A stretch of 64,000 bases of DNA, taken from Christiangramia flava JLT2011 (GTDB lineage: Bacteria > Bacteroidota > Bacteroidia > Flavobacteriales > Flavobacteriaceae). Under the pieces are notes generated by a model. It worked only from the letters and a program-made list of their open reading frames with translations. It ran no database searches and had not been told where the DNA came from. Both the position numbers and the translations under genes were made by a program. The stretch is from the NCBI RefSeq assembly GCF_001951155.1, contig NZ_CP016359.1:3372001-3436000 (forward strand). The letters run 5' to 3'. Shown piece by piece: positions 8,941-17,533 of the stretch; the stretch's first letter is position 1, and every line of letters begins with the position of its first letter.

Positions 8941-9581
8941 GAAAACAAGGCTTTATAGTACTAATCACTTTATTCAGCATCACAATGACTGGACAAACTG
9001 AAATGCTCATTGGGCAGATTTCAGGCAGAGTTGTTATTCGGGAAAACTTTGATAAAGAAGGTGATTTTCTCAATAAACAAACTTTTGAAGCTGGAGAAAC
9101 AATAAAGGAAAATGGATATTATGAAATAAAGGTAGTTACAGAATTGTTTGACAAAAACAAACAATCAACCGATAAATACACTACTACCTACCGTTGTGAG
9201 CCAGATGACGCCAATGTAATGATAATGGCTTTTCCGTTTTCCAAGCCAAAATCAAAAGAAACCGAAATTAATACCATTTCTGAAAATTTTAAAAAGCTCT
9301 ACGATTTACAAAACTTGAAAGATATTAAATTGGAAATGAGTTTTGACTCGGGCTTGTTAAACTTTTTTGGTTCCAAAAGCATCATAAAAATTTACGATCG
9401 AAAATTAGAAGCTGGCAAAAACACTATTAAATCAAAAATAAATATTAAGGCCTATGCCTGGGGTATTCGCATCAAGCAATTCAATTATACTGTTATTGAA
9501 AAATTAAATGAAAAAGGATTATTGACTTTTCAGAAATTTTCAGAAGCAGATAACAGCTATTTTACAATAAACTATAAATAA
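8937..9581 (+). CDS. Exported protein of unknown function
   Basis: A 214-residue protein with a short basic N-terminus and hydrophobic core (GFIVLITLFSITMTGQTE), a likely signal peptide cleaved near residue 20. The mature part alternates short beta-like segments with many Lys, Glu and Asn, and lacks membrane helices or Cys pairs. Its start overlaps the prs stop as ATGA, a strong sign of translational coupling. I do not recognise the family. A periplasmic or surface role is inferred only from the signal peptide. Confidence 0.65.
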   Translation: MRKQGFIVLITLFSITMTGQTEMLIGQISGRVVIRENFDKEGDFLNKQTFEAGETIKENGYYEIKVVTELFDKNKQSTDKYTTTYRCEPDDANVMIMAFPFSKPKSKETEINTISENFKKLYDLQNLKDIKLEMSFDSGLLNFFGSKSIIKIYDRKLEAGKNTIKSKINIKAYAWGIRIKQFNYTVIEKLNEKGLLTFQKFSEADNSYFTINYK

Positions 9582-9587
9582 AGACAG

Positions 9588-9881
9588 ATGAAAAATTACG
9601 ATACACTTTCTGAAGCCATAAACGATTTACAGGGAAATGGCTATACATATGATTTTAACCTAAAACCAGAATGTTTGGAGTGTGCCTCACTAAAAATTGA
9701 AATACACCCAGAAGATTTTAATGTTGACGAGATGCATCGTTTTGAGGGTATGAGCAGTACCGACGATAATAGCATTTTATATGCTATATCCTCCAATGAT
9801 GGAATTAAAGGACTTCTGGTAGATGCCTATGGCGTCTATGCCGAAAACATTTCGGAAGCTATGAGAAAAAAATTACGATAA
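9588..9881 (+). CDS. Small conserved protein of Bacteroidota, function unknown
   Basis: A 97-residue soluble protein opening with MKNYDTLSEAINDLQGNGY and containing a paired-Cys stretch KPECLECASLKIEI, then EDFNVDEMHRFEGMSSTDDN, and ending in a short helix. This type of short protein is sometimes named phosphoribosylpyrophosphate synthetase in databases, but no PRPP loop or Rossmann motif is visible, so that name looks like a transferred label. It lies 6 bp after the exported protein and 18 bp before the copper ATPase gene. Being next to a real prs could have caused the misnaming. Function is not inferable. Confidence 0.65.
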   Translation: MKNYDTLSEAINDLQGNGYTYDFNLKPECLECASLKIEIHPEDFNVDEMHRFEGMSSTDDNSILYAISSNDGIKGLLVDAYGVYAENISEAMRKKLR

Positions 9882-9899
9882 CACTTAAACAAGACAATA

Positions 9900-12002
9900 A
9901 TGGAAAATCACGAACACCACAATCACGATGAAATGGACCATTCTAAAATGGACCATTCGAAGATGAAACACAAAAAAGAAGACCATTCTAAAATGAACCA
10001 CAAAGGTGGGGACCATTCGGGTCACAATCCGGGTCACGGTCAAATGGGCCACGACCATCATAAAATGATGATTGCCGATTTTAGAAAACGGTTTTGGGTA
10101 ACCCTTGTACTTACTATTCCCATACTGTTCTTCTCGCCGATGATTCAGGACTTTTTTGGATATGAGTTTTTGCTTCCCGGAAATCCATATATCCTTTTTG
10201 CACTTTCCACAATCGTATATTTCTATGGTGGTTGGCCATTTTTAAAAGGATTCTGGTCTGAAATCAAAAAAGGTGCGCCAGGAATGATGACCTTGATTTC
10301 TATGGCAATTTCTGTAGCTTATTTTTATAGCACCGCGACCGTATTTGGCTTAAGAGGCGAAGACTTTTTCTGGGAGCTATCAACACTTATAGCCATAATG
10401 TTGCTTGGTCATTGGATAGAAATGAAAAGTGTGTTAGGTGCGTCAAAAGCTTTACAGTTACTGGTAAGTATGATGCCTGCGGAAGCGCACAGGGTAAAAG
10501 GCGACATCATAGAAGACATCCCTCTTGAAGATTTACTAAAGGATGATGTGATTTTGGTTAAACCAGGTGAAAAAGTTCCTGCTGATGGGATTATAGTAGA
10601 CGGTTCAAGTTACCTGAACGAATCTATGCTTACAGGCGAATCCAAACCTGTAAAAAAAGATGAAAACGATAAGGTTATTGGTGGTTCGGTAAATGGTAAC
10701 AGTACCTTAAAAGTAAAGGTTGAGCATACTGGAAAAGATAGCTATCTCAACAAGGTCATCAAAATGGTCGAAGAAGCGCAAAAAACCAAATCCAAGATGC
10801 AAAATCTTTCAGACAGGGCTGCAAAATGGTTAACCTATATCGCTTTGGCTATTGGTTTTGGAACATTAGCGGTATGGCTGATTTTAGGCTTTCCATTTGT
10901 CTATGCTTTAGAAAGAATGGTTACCGTTATGGTCATTGCTTGTCCACACGCATTAGGTCTTGCCATACCACTTGTGGTTGCTATTTCTACTGCTGTTTCA
11001 GCTCAAAACGGGTTATTAATTCGAAATAGGACAGCTTTTGAAGAATCCCGAAAAATATCAGCTTTATTGTTTGATAAAACGGGAACATTGACCAAAGGCG
11101 ATTTTGGCGTTACTCGAATTGAGTCTGTTAGCGAAACTTATTCATCTGAAGAAATTTTAAGGCTTTCGAGTGCATTGGAACAAAGTTCGGAACATCCTAT
11201 CGCCGTAGGTATTATTAAAAAAGTCAAAGAAGATAATATGACCATCCCAAAGCCTGAAAACTTTAATGCAATTACAGGTAAAGGCGTTGAGGCCAATGTA
11301 GAAGGTAAGCAAGTAAAAGTGGTTAGTCCTGGTTATTTAAGGGATGAAAAAATAACTATTCCCGAAGATGCCTATAGTGACGCCGCTGAAACGGTGGTTT
11401 TTGTCTTGATTGATGGAAAACTGGCAGGATATATTGCACTAGCCGATGAAATAAGACCAGAATCTGCCGAGGCTATAAAAGTCTTTAAAAAGAATAATAT
11501 AAAAGTTTTAATGGCTACCGGTGATAATGAAAGAACTGCCAAAGCTGTTAGCGATAAACTCGGCTTGGATGGATACTACGCCGAAGTTTTGCCACATCAA
11601 AAAGTGGAAATAGTAAAAGAATTGGAAAGTAAGGGAGAGTTTGTGGCAATGACAGGAGACGGCGTGAACGATGCGCCTGCACTTGCAAAAGCTGATGTTG
11701 GTATTGCCGTTGGTTCAGGTACTGACGTTGCCGCCGAAACAGCAGATATCATTCTGGTCAACAGTAACCCACAGGATATTGCCAACTTAATTCTCTTTGG
11801 AAAAGCCACCTACAATAAAATGATTCAGAATTTGATTTGGGCTACAGGATATAATGTAGTGGCTATTCCTTTAGCAGCCGGTGTATTATATTCTTCAGGC
11901 TTTGTTTTAGGACCAGCTGTAGGAGCGGTATTTATGAGTTTAAGTACGATTATAGTGGCCATTAATGCGCAACTATTAAAGCGAAAAATCGGTAAAAAAT
12001 AA
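9900..12002 (+). CDS. copB: CopB-like CPH P-type ATPase, heavy-metal exporter
   Basis: ATP-driven export of Cu (possibly Ag) across the inner membrane. The 700-residue protein has a His/Met-rich N-terminus (residues 1-55, repeated HSKM units) instead of an HMA domain. It has the CPH transmembrane motif in VIACPHALGL (about 347-349), TGES (about 244), DKTGTLTKGD with the phosphorylated Asp (about 391) and GDGVNDAPAL. CPH rather than CPC places it in the P1B-3 group, usually linked to Cu2+ or Ag+ export. It overlaps nothing, and its stop is directly followed by the MFS gene start (12003), so both are probably translated together. It is the last metabolic-operon gene to join metal resistance. 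Confidence 0.93.
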   Translation: MENHEHHNHDEMDHSKMDHSKMKHKKEDHSKMNHKGGDHSGHNPGHGQMGHDHHKMMIADFRKRFWVTLVLTIPILFFSPMIQDFFGYEFLLPGNPYILFALSTIVYFYGGWPFLKGFWSEIKKGAPGMMTLISMAISVAYFYSTATVFGLRGEDFFWELSTLIAIMLLGHWIEMKSVLGASKALQLLVSMMPAEAHRVKGDIIEDIPLEDLLKDDVILVKPGEKVPADGIIVDGSSYLNESMLTGESKPVKKDENDKVIGGSVNGNSTLKVKVEHTGKDSYLNKVIKMVEEAQKTKSKMQNLSDRAAKWLTYIALAIGFGTLAVWLILGFPFVYALERMVTVMVIACPHALGLAIPLVVAISTAVSAQNGLLIRNRTAFEESRKISALLFDKTGTLTKGDFGVTRIESVSETYSSEEILRLSSALEQSSEHPIAVGIIKKVKEDNMTIPKPENFNAITGKGVEANVEGKQVKVVSPGYLRDEKITIPEDAYSDAAETVVFVLIDGKLAGYIALADEIRPESAEAIKVFKKNNIKVLMATGDNERTAKAVSDKLGLDGYYAEVLPHQKVEIVKELESKGEFVAMTGDGVNDAPALAKADVGIAVGSGTDVAAETADIILVNSNPQDIANLILFGKATYNKMIQNLIWATGYNVVAIPLAAGVLYSSGFVLGPAVGAVFMSLSTIIVAINAQLLKRKIGKK

Positions 12003-13241
12003 ATGGACAAAAAAGAAAAACTCAACAGGATATTTTTAATTCTATTGAGTTTGTTTGTAGTGATGTTGGGCTATGGTATATTATTGCCAACCCTTCCTTA
12101 CTATACCGAAAGATTAGCTTTAAAAGACAATCTTGACACCGACCTTATCAATTTCCATATTGGATTGCTCACAAGCATTTATCCATTTTTTCAGTTACTA
12201 TTCGTAGTGGTTTGGGGAAAACTATCGGACAGATACGGCAGGAAACCTATTATCATTTGTGGACTAATCGGTTTTGTAATTATGCAATTACTTACTGGCC
12301 TAGCCACATCCTTGACAATGCTATATATTGCTCGAATTTTTGGTGGAATTTTTACGTCATCAGTTATTCCAGTTAGCAATGCATATTTAAGTGATATTAC
12401 ATCTGAAAAACGTAGAACAAAAATAATGGCCTGGTCTGGTGTTGCCATTAGCTCTGGTGTTATTTTTGGCCCTGTCATTGGCGGCTTTCTGTCCCAAACT
12501 GATATTCATATAAAATATACATTAGGCCTGCTACATTTAGACCGATTTTCAGTGCCCTTTTTATTCGCTGCACTACTAGGATTGATTGTCCTTTTGGTTG
12601 TGATGAAATGGTTAAAAAACACCGCTCGCGTACATAAGTTCACAACACGAAAAGTGAGTTTGCGGTTCACATTTACTAAATATTTTATCGTATTACTAGT
12701 GCTTTCGTTTGTCTTCCAATTTGTGGTGACGCTATTTGAAACTGTCTTTTCAATCTACGGAAAAGATGAATTAGGATTTAATAGTAATCAAGTTGGTATT
12801 GGTTTTATGCTATGTGGTTCAATAATGGCTGTTTTGCAGCCTGTATTTGCCAGTTATGGGGAAAAGATTCTATCTGTGAAAAAGCAAATTGGCATTGGGT
12901 TATTCATTTCAGGAATTTCATTAATTGTCTTTCCTTTTTTCAAAAATGAATTTGTTGTGTACGGTTTAATAGTGGTGTTTGCTGCTGGTGCTGCTATGGT
13001 CACGCCAAATCTGTTGTCCGCTGTTTCATTAATCTCACAAGAAAATACGGGTAGAAATATTTCTATGCAAAGCTCAACCAATAGCATAGGCCAGATTTTG
13101 GGCCCGGTTATAGGAACTTGGTTAGTGGTGGGAGGGTTTTATTATCCATTTATTATTGCTGGTATTATTATTTTGGTTGCTATTGGATTATTATATTTTT
13201 TTAACAGTGTCCGGCAAAGAGATACAGATTTGGATTTATAA
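12003..13241 (+). CDS. MFS efflux transporter, DHA1-like, 12 membrane helices
   Basis: Proton-driven exporter of 412 residues. The loop between helices 2 and 3 carries the MFS motif GKLSDRYGRKPI and helix 5 a glycine/proline-rich antiporter-type segment (SGVIFGPVIGGFL). Twelve hydrophobic segments can be counted. Its closest look is the TetA/multidrug DHA1 group. Its ATG follows the copB stop codon directly, so translational coupling is likely. The substrate is unknown; association with a copper ATPase suggests a chelator, metallophore or toxic organic compound. It is the last gene of the first operon before a 370-bp gap. Confidence 0.85.
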   Translation: MDKKEKLNRIFLILLSLFVVMLGYGILLPTLPYYTERLALKDNLDTDLINFHIGLLTSIYPFFQLLFVVVWGKLSDRYGRKPIIICGLIGFVIMQLLTGLATSLTMLYIARIFGGIFTSSVIPVSNAYLSDITSEKRRTKIMAWSGVAISSGVIFGPVIGGFLSQTDIHIKYTLGLLHLDRFSVPFLFAALLGLIVLLVVMKWLKNTARVHKFTTRKVSLRFTFTKYFIVLLVLSFVFQFVVTLFETVFSIYGKDELGFNSNQVGIGFMLCGSIMAVLQPVFASYGEKILSVKKQIGIGLFISGISLIVFPFFKNEFVVYGLIVVFAAGAAMVTPNLLSAVSLISQENTGRNISMQSSTNSIGQILGPVIGTWLVVGGFYYPFIIAGIIILVAIGLLYFFNSVRQRDTDLDL

Positions 13242-13612
13242 CCTAATTTATTCCAATAGATCTGTCCTCTTTTGAATTTATCTTAAATACCACGGTCCCC
13301 TAGAACATTGTTATCTGTGAATCAGGCGGTTTGGTGGTAAGGTGGTCCCATCTCTAGGTTGGATTTTCCAAAAAAACTAAATCATTCGGTACAGGCATAG
13401 CATCGAAATAATATTGGACCAGACCCAGATTTTTTTATTTTTTTGCACTATCAACATTAGTAGGCGCACAATCGGCCTGCACAATATTTGTATTTTAAAG
13501 GTATTTGAGCTGTTCCTATGAAAAATATTTCAGCGGGAAATTCTGCTTGATAAAAAAAATCAACTGATTCTATAATAAATTCTTGTTTTACAAGGTTTTA
13601 AATCTTAACTGT
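13242..13612. other. Gap without gene
   Basis: About 370 bp of A+T-rich sequence between the end of the long operon and the integrase remnant. I see no open frame with protein-like content, no clear terminator hairpin and no repeat. It probably marks the junction between two accessory blocks. Confidence 0.6.
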
Positions 13613-14383
13613 ATGGCAAATTTAAAGATTATTTTGAGAAAAAACATGAAAAAGAAAGAAGGAAGAATACCTCTGGCCTTAAGAATTAGCCAAAATTATA
13701 AAACGAATTATGTCTGGCGAGAACAATCTGTTTTTGAAAAAGATTGGGATGACGTTTCTGGTAAGATAAAAAGACTCATCCGGATTTTAAGAAGTTAAAT
13801 AACTTTTTGATGAAAAGGAAGTTTGAAGTCAATGATAATTATTTCAATTCCAAGAAAAAATTATTCCGAAGCAAATAAAACAAAAATTAAAAGGGCAGAT
13901 GGTTCTAAATCATTCTTTGCCAATGCCACCGAACATATTCAGAATAAATATGACCCCAGAGTTATTCAGTTGCTAAAGCGCTATAATATATAATATTTAA
14001 GAATTTATTGACTAGTCCTGAATAAAGCTAGGATTATAATTGATTACTATCGCCCAGATAAGAAATTAAATAACGGATATTTATTCCCTTTTTTACGGGA
14101 AGTAGATCAAACCCAAGCTGAACGAATTTATACAAGGACAAAGAGCACCACTAAACTTCTCAATAAATATTTAAAAAGAATAGCTAAACTCTGTGGCATT
14201 GATAAAACATTATCGAATCATATAGCCCGTCATAGTTTTGGAAATATTGCAGGTGATAGAATTCACCCTTTAATGCTGAAAAAATTATATAGACATAGTG
14301 ATTTAAAAACCACTTTAAATTATCAGGCAAATTTTATCCATAGGGATGCTGATGAAGCTTTGGATAGTGTTATCAATTTTTGA
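13613..14383 (+). pseudogene. Degraded tyrosine recombinase (integrase) of mobile-element type
   Basis: Three frames together spell a phage/transposon integrase. Bases 13613-13798 encode an Arm-DNA-binding start (MANLKIILRKNMKKKEGRIP, then YVWREQSVFEKDWDD). A shifted frame then gives a fragment reading HPDFKKLNNFLMKRKFEVND to about 13880, where it stops. The catalytic end at about 14012-14383 reads LSNHIARHSFGNIAGD (the HxxR box) and LKKLYRHSDLKTTLNYQANF (with the His and the Tyr nucleophile). The middle of the catalytic domain, including the first Arg, is missing. At least one frameshift, a deletion and a stop make it inactive. It is a scar of an earlier insertion at the border of the metal-resistance block. 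Confidence 0.85.
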
Positions 14384-14699
14384 TTTGGTAATTTGAAATT
14401 TATTATTCCTTCTCCATAGAATCTATAATTCATTTCTTATAAAATGTCACTTTTTTGTTAAATAAACTTAATTGTGAAAGTTTTTCCCATAAAAACATAA
14501 GAAATTGATTTCATCGATTTTTAATTTTGCTATTCCTTAGAAGCAAGCTCACTTTAATTAACCTTTAGCTAAAATATATTTATCTCTCTCAATTCAATCG
14601 ATGTTGAGAATTATAACAAATACTACAATTTTTTAATTAATTTAAATAAATAGAGGTGTAAAAAAATCAACCTAACCAATTAACCAAACCATTAATATT
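14384..14699. other. A+T-rich gap, presumed leader of the DUF3347 gene
   Basis: About 316 bp with no protein-like frame. It is very A+T-rich and holds the upstream region of the following lipoprotein gene. I could not find a clear TAnnTTTG promoter element or a hairpin in it. Confidence 0.5.
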
Positions 14700-15245
14700 A
14701 TGAGATCTATCATTAAGTTGGGAATTGCTCCCTTATTAGTTTTACTATTAGCTTCCTGTGTGGATAAAAAAGAAACCCAATCTGTCGAAGTAAACACGCC
14801 TCAGGAAGTGAAAAAAAATGAAGAAAAAACCGCAGATGTTGCCGATCAGGATTTTATAGATGGTATGACGGGGAAGATCTGGCATAACTATCTTGAAATC
14901 AAAATGGCACTTACCAATGATGACTCCGGCCAGGCAAAGGATGCGGCGAAAAGTATGGTCGATTCTTTCTCAGAAGATCGTGCAGAATTAAAATCAATTG
15001 CTGCGCAGTTGGGAGACACTGACGATATTGAGGAGCAGAGAAGGTTATTTTCAAAGTTTACAGAATTGGCTGGGCCTATGTTTGAGGAAGCCCTATCCGG
15101 TGGGACCATTTACAAGAAATTCTGTCCTATGGCTTTTAATAATGATGGTGCATACTGGTATGCTGATGTAGAGGAGATTAAAAATCCATATTTCGGTGAT
15201 AAAATGCTGAATTGTGGTTCCGTAAAAAAAACTATAGAAAAGTAA
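14700..15245 (+). CDS. DUF3347 lipoprotein, metal-resistance associated
   Basis: Lipoprotein of 181 residues: the start MRSIIKLGIAPLLVLLLASC has a lipobox (LLASC), placing it on a membrane facing the periplasm. After a charged linker (25-50), the DUF3347 domain follows. The diagnostic C-terminal block is KKFCPMAFNNDGAYWYADVE, then IKNPYFGDKMLNCG. In Bacteroidota this domain occurs alone or fused to CusB-type adaptors, and the Cys/Met/His residues of FCPMA are thought to touch copper. It precedes a DUF305 gene by 32 bp. A copper chaperone or sensor in the periplasm is inferred; no enzymatic motif is seen. Confidence 0.85.
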   Translation: MRSIIKLGIAPLLVLLLASCVDKKETQSVEVNTPQEVKKNEEKTADVADQDFIDGMTGKIWHNYLEIKMALTNDDSGQAKDAAKSMVDSFSEDRAELKSIAAQLGDTDDIEEQRRLFSKFTELAGPMFEEALSGGTIYKKFCPMAFNNDGAYWYADVEEIKNPYFGDKMLNCGSVKKTIEK

Positions 15246-15277
15246 AATTTCCCAATAAACCTTAAAAACCCAATTAG

Positions 15278-15772
15278 ATGAATTCAGAAAATAACAATAA
15301 CCACAAGTCTGGTGGAAGCAATTATGGTCGGTTTTTCCTAATGCTTGGTCTGTCCTTTTTAGCTATGTATATCACGATGTACATGAATACATATGAGTTT
15401 GACCATGTATATTTTAGTTTAACCCGCTTTTATATGACCTGTTTGGGAATTGCAGCTATGGCAGTGATCATGTTATCTCTTATGCTGAAAATGTATAAAA
15501 ACAAAAAAAAGAACATCGCTATTTATATTGGTAGCCTGGTGTTATTTATTTCGGCCTTAGGTCTTGTAAGAGCACAACGACCTATCATTGGGGATATTTT
15601 ATATATGAAGGCTATGATCCCCCACCATTCCATTGCGATATTAACCAGTAAAAGGGCAGATATTAAAGATCCTGAAACCAAAAAACTAGCCGAGGAGATC
15701 ATTGAAGCACAGAAACGCGAAATTGCCCAAATGAAGAAGATCATTTATCGACTGAAAAACGAGGAGAATTAA
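15278..15772 (+). CDS. DUF305 membrane protein
   Basis: A 164-residue protein with four hydrophobic segments in residues about 18-100 and a C-terminal DUF305 tail outside the membrane. The tail shows MIPHHSIAILTSKRADIKDP and EIIEAQKREIAQMKKII. The HHxxA motif with following Met/Glu residues is the conserved DUF305 signature; such proteins are frequent in copper and arsenic gene clusters. It follows the DUF3347 gene on the same strand. A metal-binding role is inferred from family company; no reaction is known. Confidence 0.85.
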   Translation: MNSENNNNHKSGGSNYGRFFLMLGLSFLAMYITMYMNTYEFDHVYFSLTRFYMTCLGIAAMAVIMLSLMLKMYKNKKKNIAIYIGSLVLFISALGLVRAQRPIIGDILYMKAMIPHHSIAILTSKRADIKDPETKKLAEEIIEAQKREIAQMKKIIYRLKNEEN

Positions 15773-15848
15773 TCTGAATATTTTACAGCTCTTACATTAA
15801 GGAAGGAAATCTCTTGGAGAGAGTGAAGTTAAAAATTAAGAAAATTAT

Positions 15849-16083
15849 ATGCGAGAACTGATAAAAATGAATTTGCTAGATCTCTTTCTTATGGGAGTAA
15901 GTACAGTTTTTAGTCAACAGGAAAGACGAATACCAGATAGATTTTGGCTGGGTGAATGATCTTCCTGAAGGTTCAAATTTTGAAAATGAAACTATCTGGC
16001 AAGTGGGGATGGAATATGTAGTGAGCAAAACAATCCAGGTAATTGGTAGTTATGATAACCGCTTTGGGGCGGGACCGGTTTAG
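15849..16083 (+). pseudogene. Remnant of an outer-membrane-type protein gene
   Basis: Two short stretches of one gene survive. The first (ATG at 15849, or the internal ATG at 15867) encodes a signal-peptide-like start ending in TVFSQQ. A different frame from 15928 to the stop at 16083 reads YQIDFGWVNDLPEGSNFENE and then EYVVSKTIQVIGSYDNRFGA. This looks like part of a beta-barrel transporter, with alternating aromatic strands. The central part is deleted. It occupies most of the 335-bp gap between the DUF305 and permease genes. The family of the ancestor is uncertain. Confidence 0.6.
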
Positions 16084-16107
16084 AAATCTGGTTTTAAGAT
16101 ATACAAT

Positions 16108-17424
16108 ATGTCAAATTACAAAAAAAACAGTTTAAGTCTGATAGGAGCCATTTCTATGGGTACCAATGTTATGATTGGTGCAGGAATCTTTGCGCTTCTT
16201 GGTCAAGTGGCAGAACTTTCTGGTGAGTATTTTCCAATAGCTTTTATTGTGGGTGGAATTATATCAGGATTTAGTGCTTATTCCTATAACAAGATGTCTA
16301 ATGCGTATCCATCTGCAGGAGGTATCGCCATGTATTTGGAGAAAGCATATGGAAAGGGACTTGTAACTGCTTTTGCAGCTTTACTGATGACGTTCTCTAT
16401 GATTATTAATGAAAGTCTGGTGGCCAGGACCTTTGGTAGTTATACTTTGCAATTGTTCGATGCGCCAAAAGACAGTTATCTCATTCCCGTTTTAGGAGTA
16501 AGCTTACTCATTTTAGCCTTTGTAATTAACATTTCAGGTAATAAAGTAATAGGGAAATCCTCCCTAGCCATGGCGATCCTCAAAACCGGTGGATTATTGA
16601 TCTTTGCCGGAGGAGCTATATATGCTTCGGGTTTTGTAGTATCAGATTTAGTACCTTCAGGAGATACCGGCGGGGAAAGGGGAGTTATGGAATATCTTGG
16701 AGCACTTGCCTTATCGATCCTCGCTTATAAGGGTTTTACGACGATCACCAACAGTGGAGGTGAAATTGTTAATCCGCATAAAAATGTAAGCAGGACCATT
16801 GTCATATCTTTATTGATCTGCGGGGTGACCTATTTACTGGTTTCCTGGGGGGTTATTTCCAATTTAAGTATTCCTGAAATAATTGAAGCAAAGGATTATA
16901 GTCTTGCGGAAGCATCGAGGCCTTTATTTGGCCAATTTGGTTTATGGTTTACGGTTTCTATAGCCATAATCGCTACGATTTCAGGGGTTATTGCCAGCGT
17001 ATTCGCGGTGTCAAGAATGACGGCTATGCTTACCGATATGAAGCTAATCCCACATAGCCATTTTGGCATGAAAGGAAGTATTCAAAAGCATATGCTGGTG
17101 TATATTATAGTAATTGCTATTGTGCTTACTATCTTTTTCGATCTTTCCAGGATAGCCTCTCTTGGGGCAATTTATTACTTGGTTATGGATATTATTATTC
17201 ACTGGGGGGTGCTTACCAAAATGAGAGAAGATATAAAGGCGAAAGCTTGGATCGTAATTAGTGCCATAATTCTGGATCTAGTGGTATTAAGTTCTTTTGT
17301 TTTTATTAAAATAGAAAGGGATCCTGCACTTATTTGGATAGCATTTGGTTCTATGTTGCTCATTTTTCTAGGTGAAAGATGGTTTTTAAATCGAAAACTT
17401 CCGGAAAAAGGGTTGACGAATTAG
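16108..17424 (+). CDS. APC-family amino acid/cation permease
   Basis: Secondary transporter of 438 residues with about 12 membrane helices. The first helix carries ISMGTNVMIGAGIFALLGQ, the unwound glycine-rich substrate segment of the APC superfamily, and helix 6 reads GALALSILAYKGFTTITNSGGEIVNP (by position about 193-218), with the conserved E of the IVNP loop. It is not tightly coupled to its neighbours (24 bp after the OMP remnant, about 110 bp before the multicopper oxidase). The substrate is unknown; amino acids are usual. Its presence inside a copper cluster is common in Flavobacteriaceae, but the reason is not established. Confidence 0.88.
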   Translation: MSNYKKNSLSLIGAISMGTNVMIGAGIFALLGQVAELSGEYFPIAFIVGGIISGFSAYSYNKMSNAYPSAGGIAMYLEKAYGKGLVTAFAALLMTFSMIINESLVARTFGSYTLQLFDAPKDSYLIPVLGVSLLILAFVINISGNKVIGKSSLAMAILKTGGLLIFAGGAIYASGFVVSDLVPSGDTGGERGVMEYLGALALSILAYKGFTTITNSGGEIVNPHKNVSRTIVISLLICGVTYLLVSWGVISNLSIPEIIEAKDYSLAEASRPLFGQFGLWFTVSIAIIATISGVIASVFAVSRMTAMLTDMKLIPHSHFGMKGSIQKHMLVYIIVIAIVLTIFFDLSRIASLGAIYYLVMDIIIHWGVLTKMREDIKAKAWIVISAIILDLVVLSSFVFIKIERDPALIWIAFGSMLLIFLGERWFLNRKLPEKGLTN

Positions 17425-17533
17425 GAGCTGTTAGTTTGTTACGACTTTTAAGTTGTCTAAGTATCTAAAATTTAAGCGGGGCTTTAACCTTCCTTGTGCT
17501 GAAATTTTTACGAATGCAATTCAAAATAATATA

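Noticed and set aside
9588..9881. Second PRPP synthetase
   Set aside because: Short proteins like this sometimes carry that name, but no PRPP-binding loop or catalytic Lys/Arg is present; the real synthetase is the gene at 8047.
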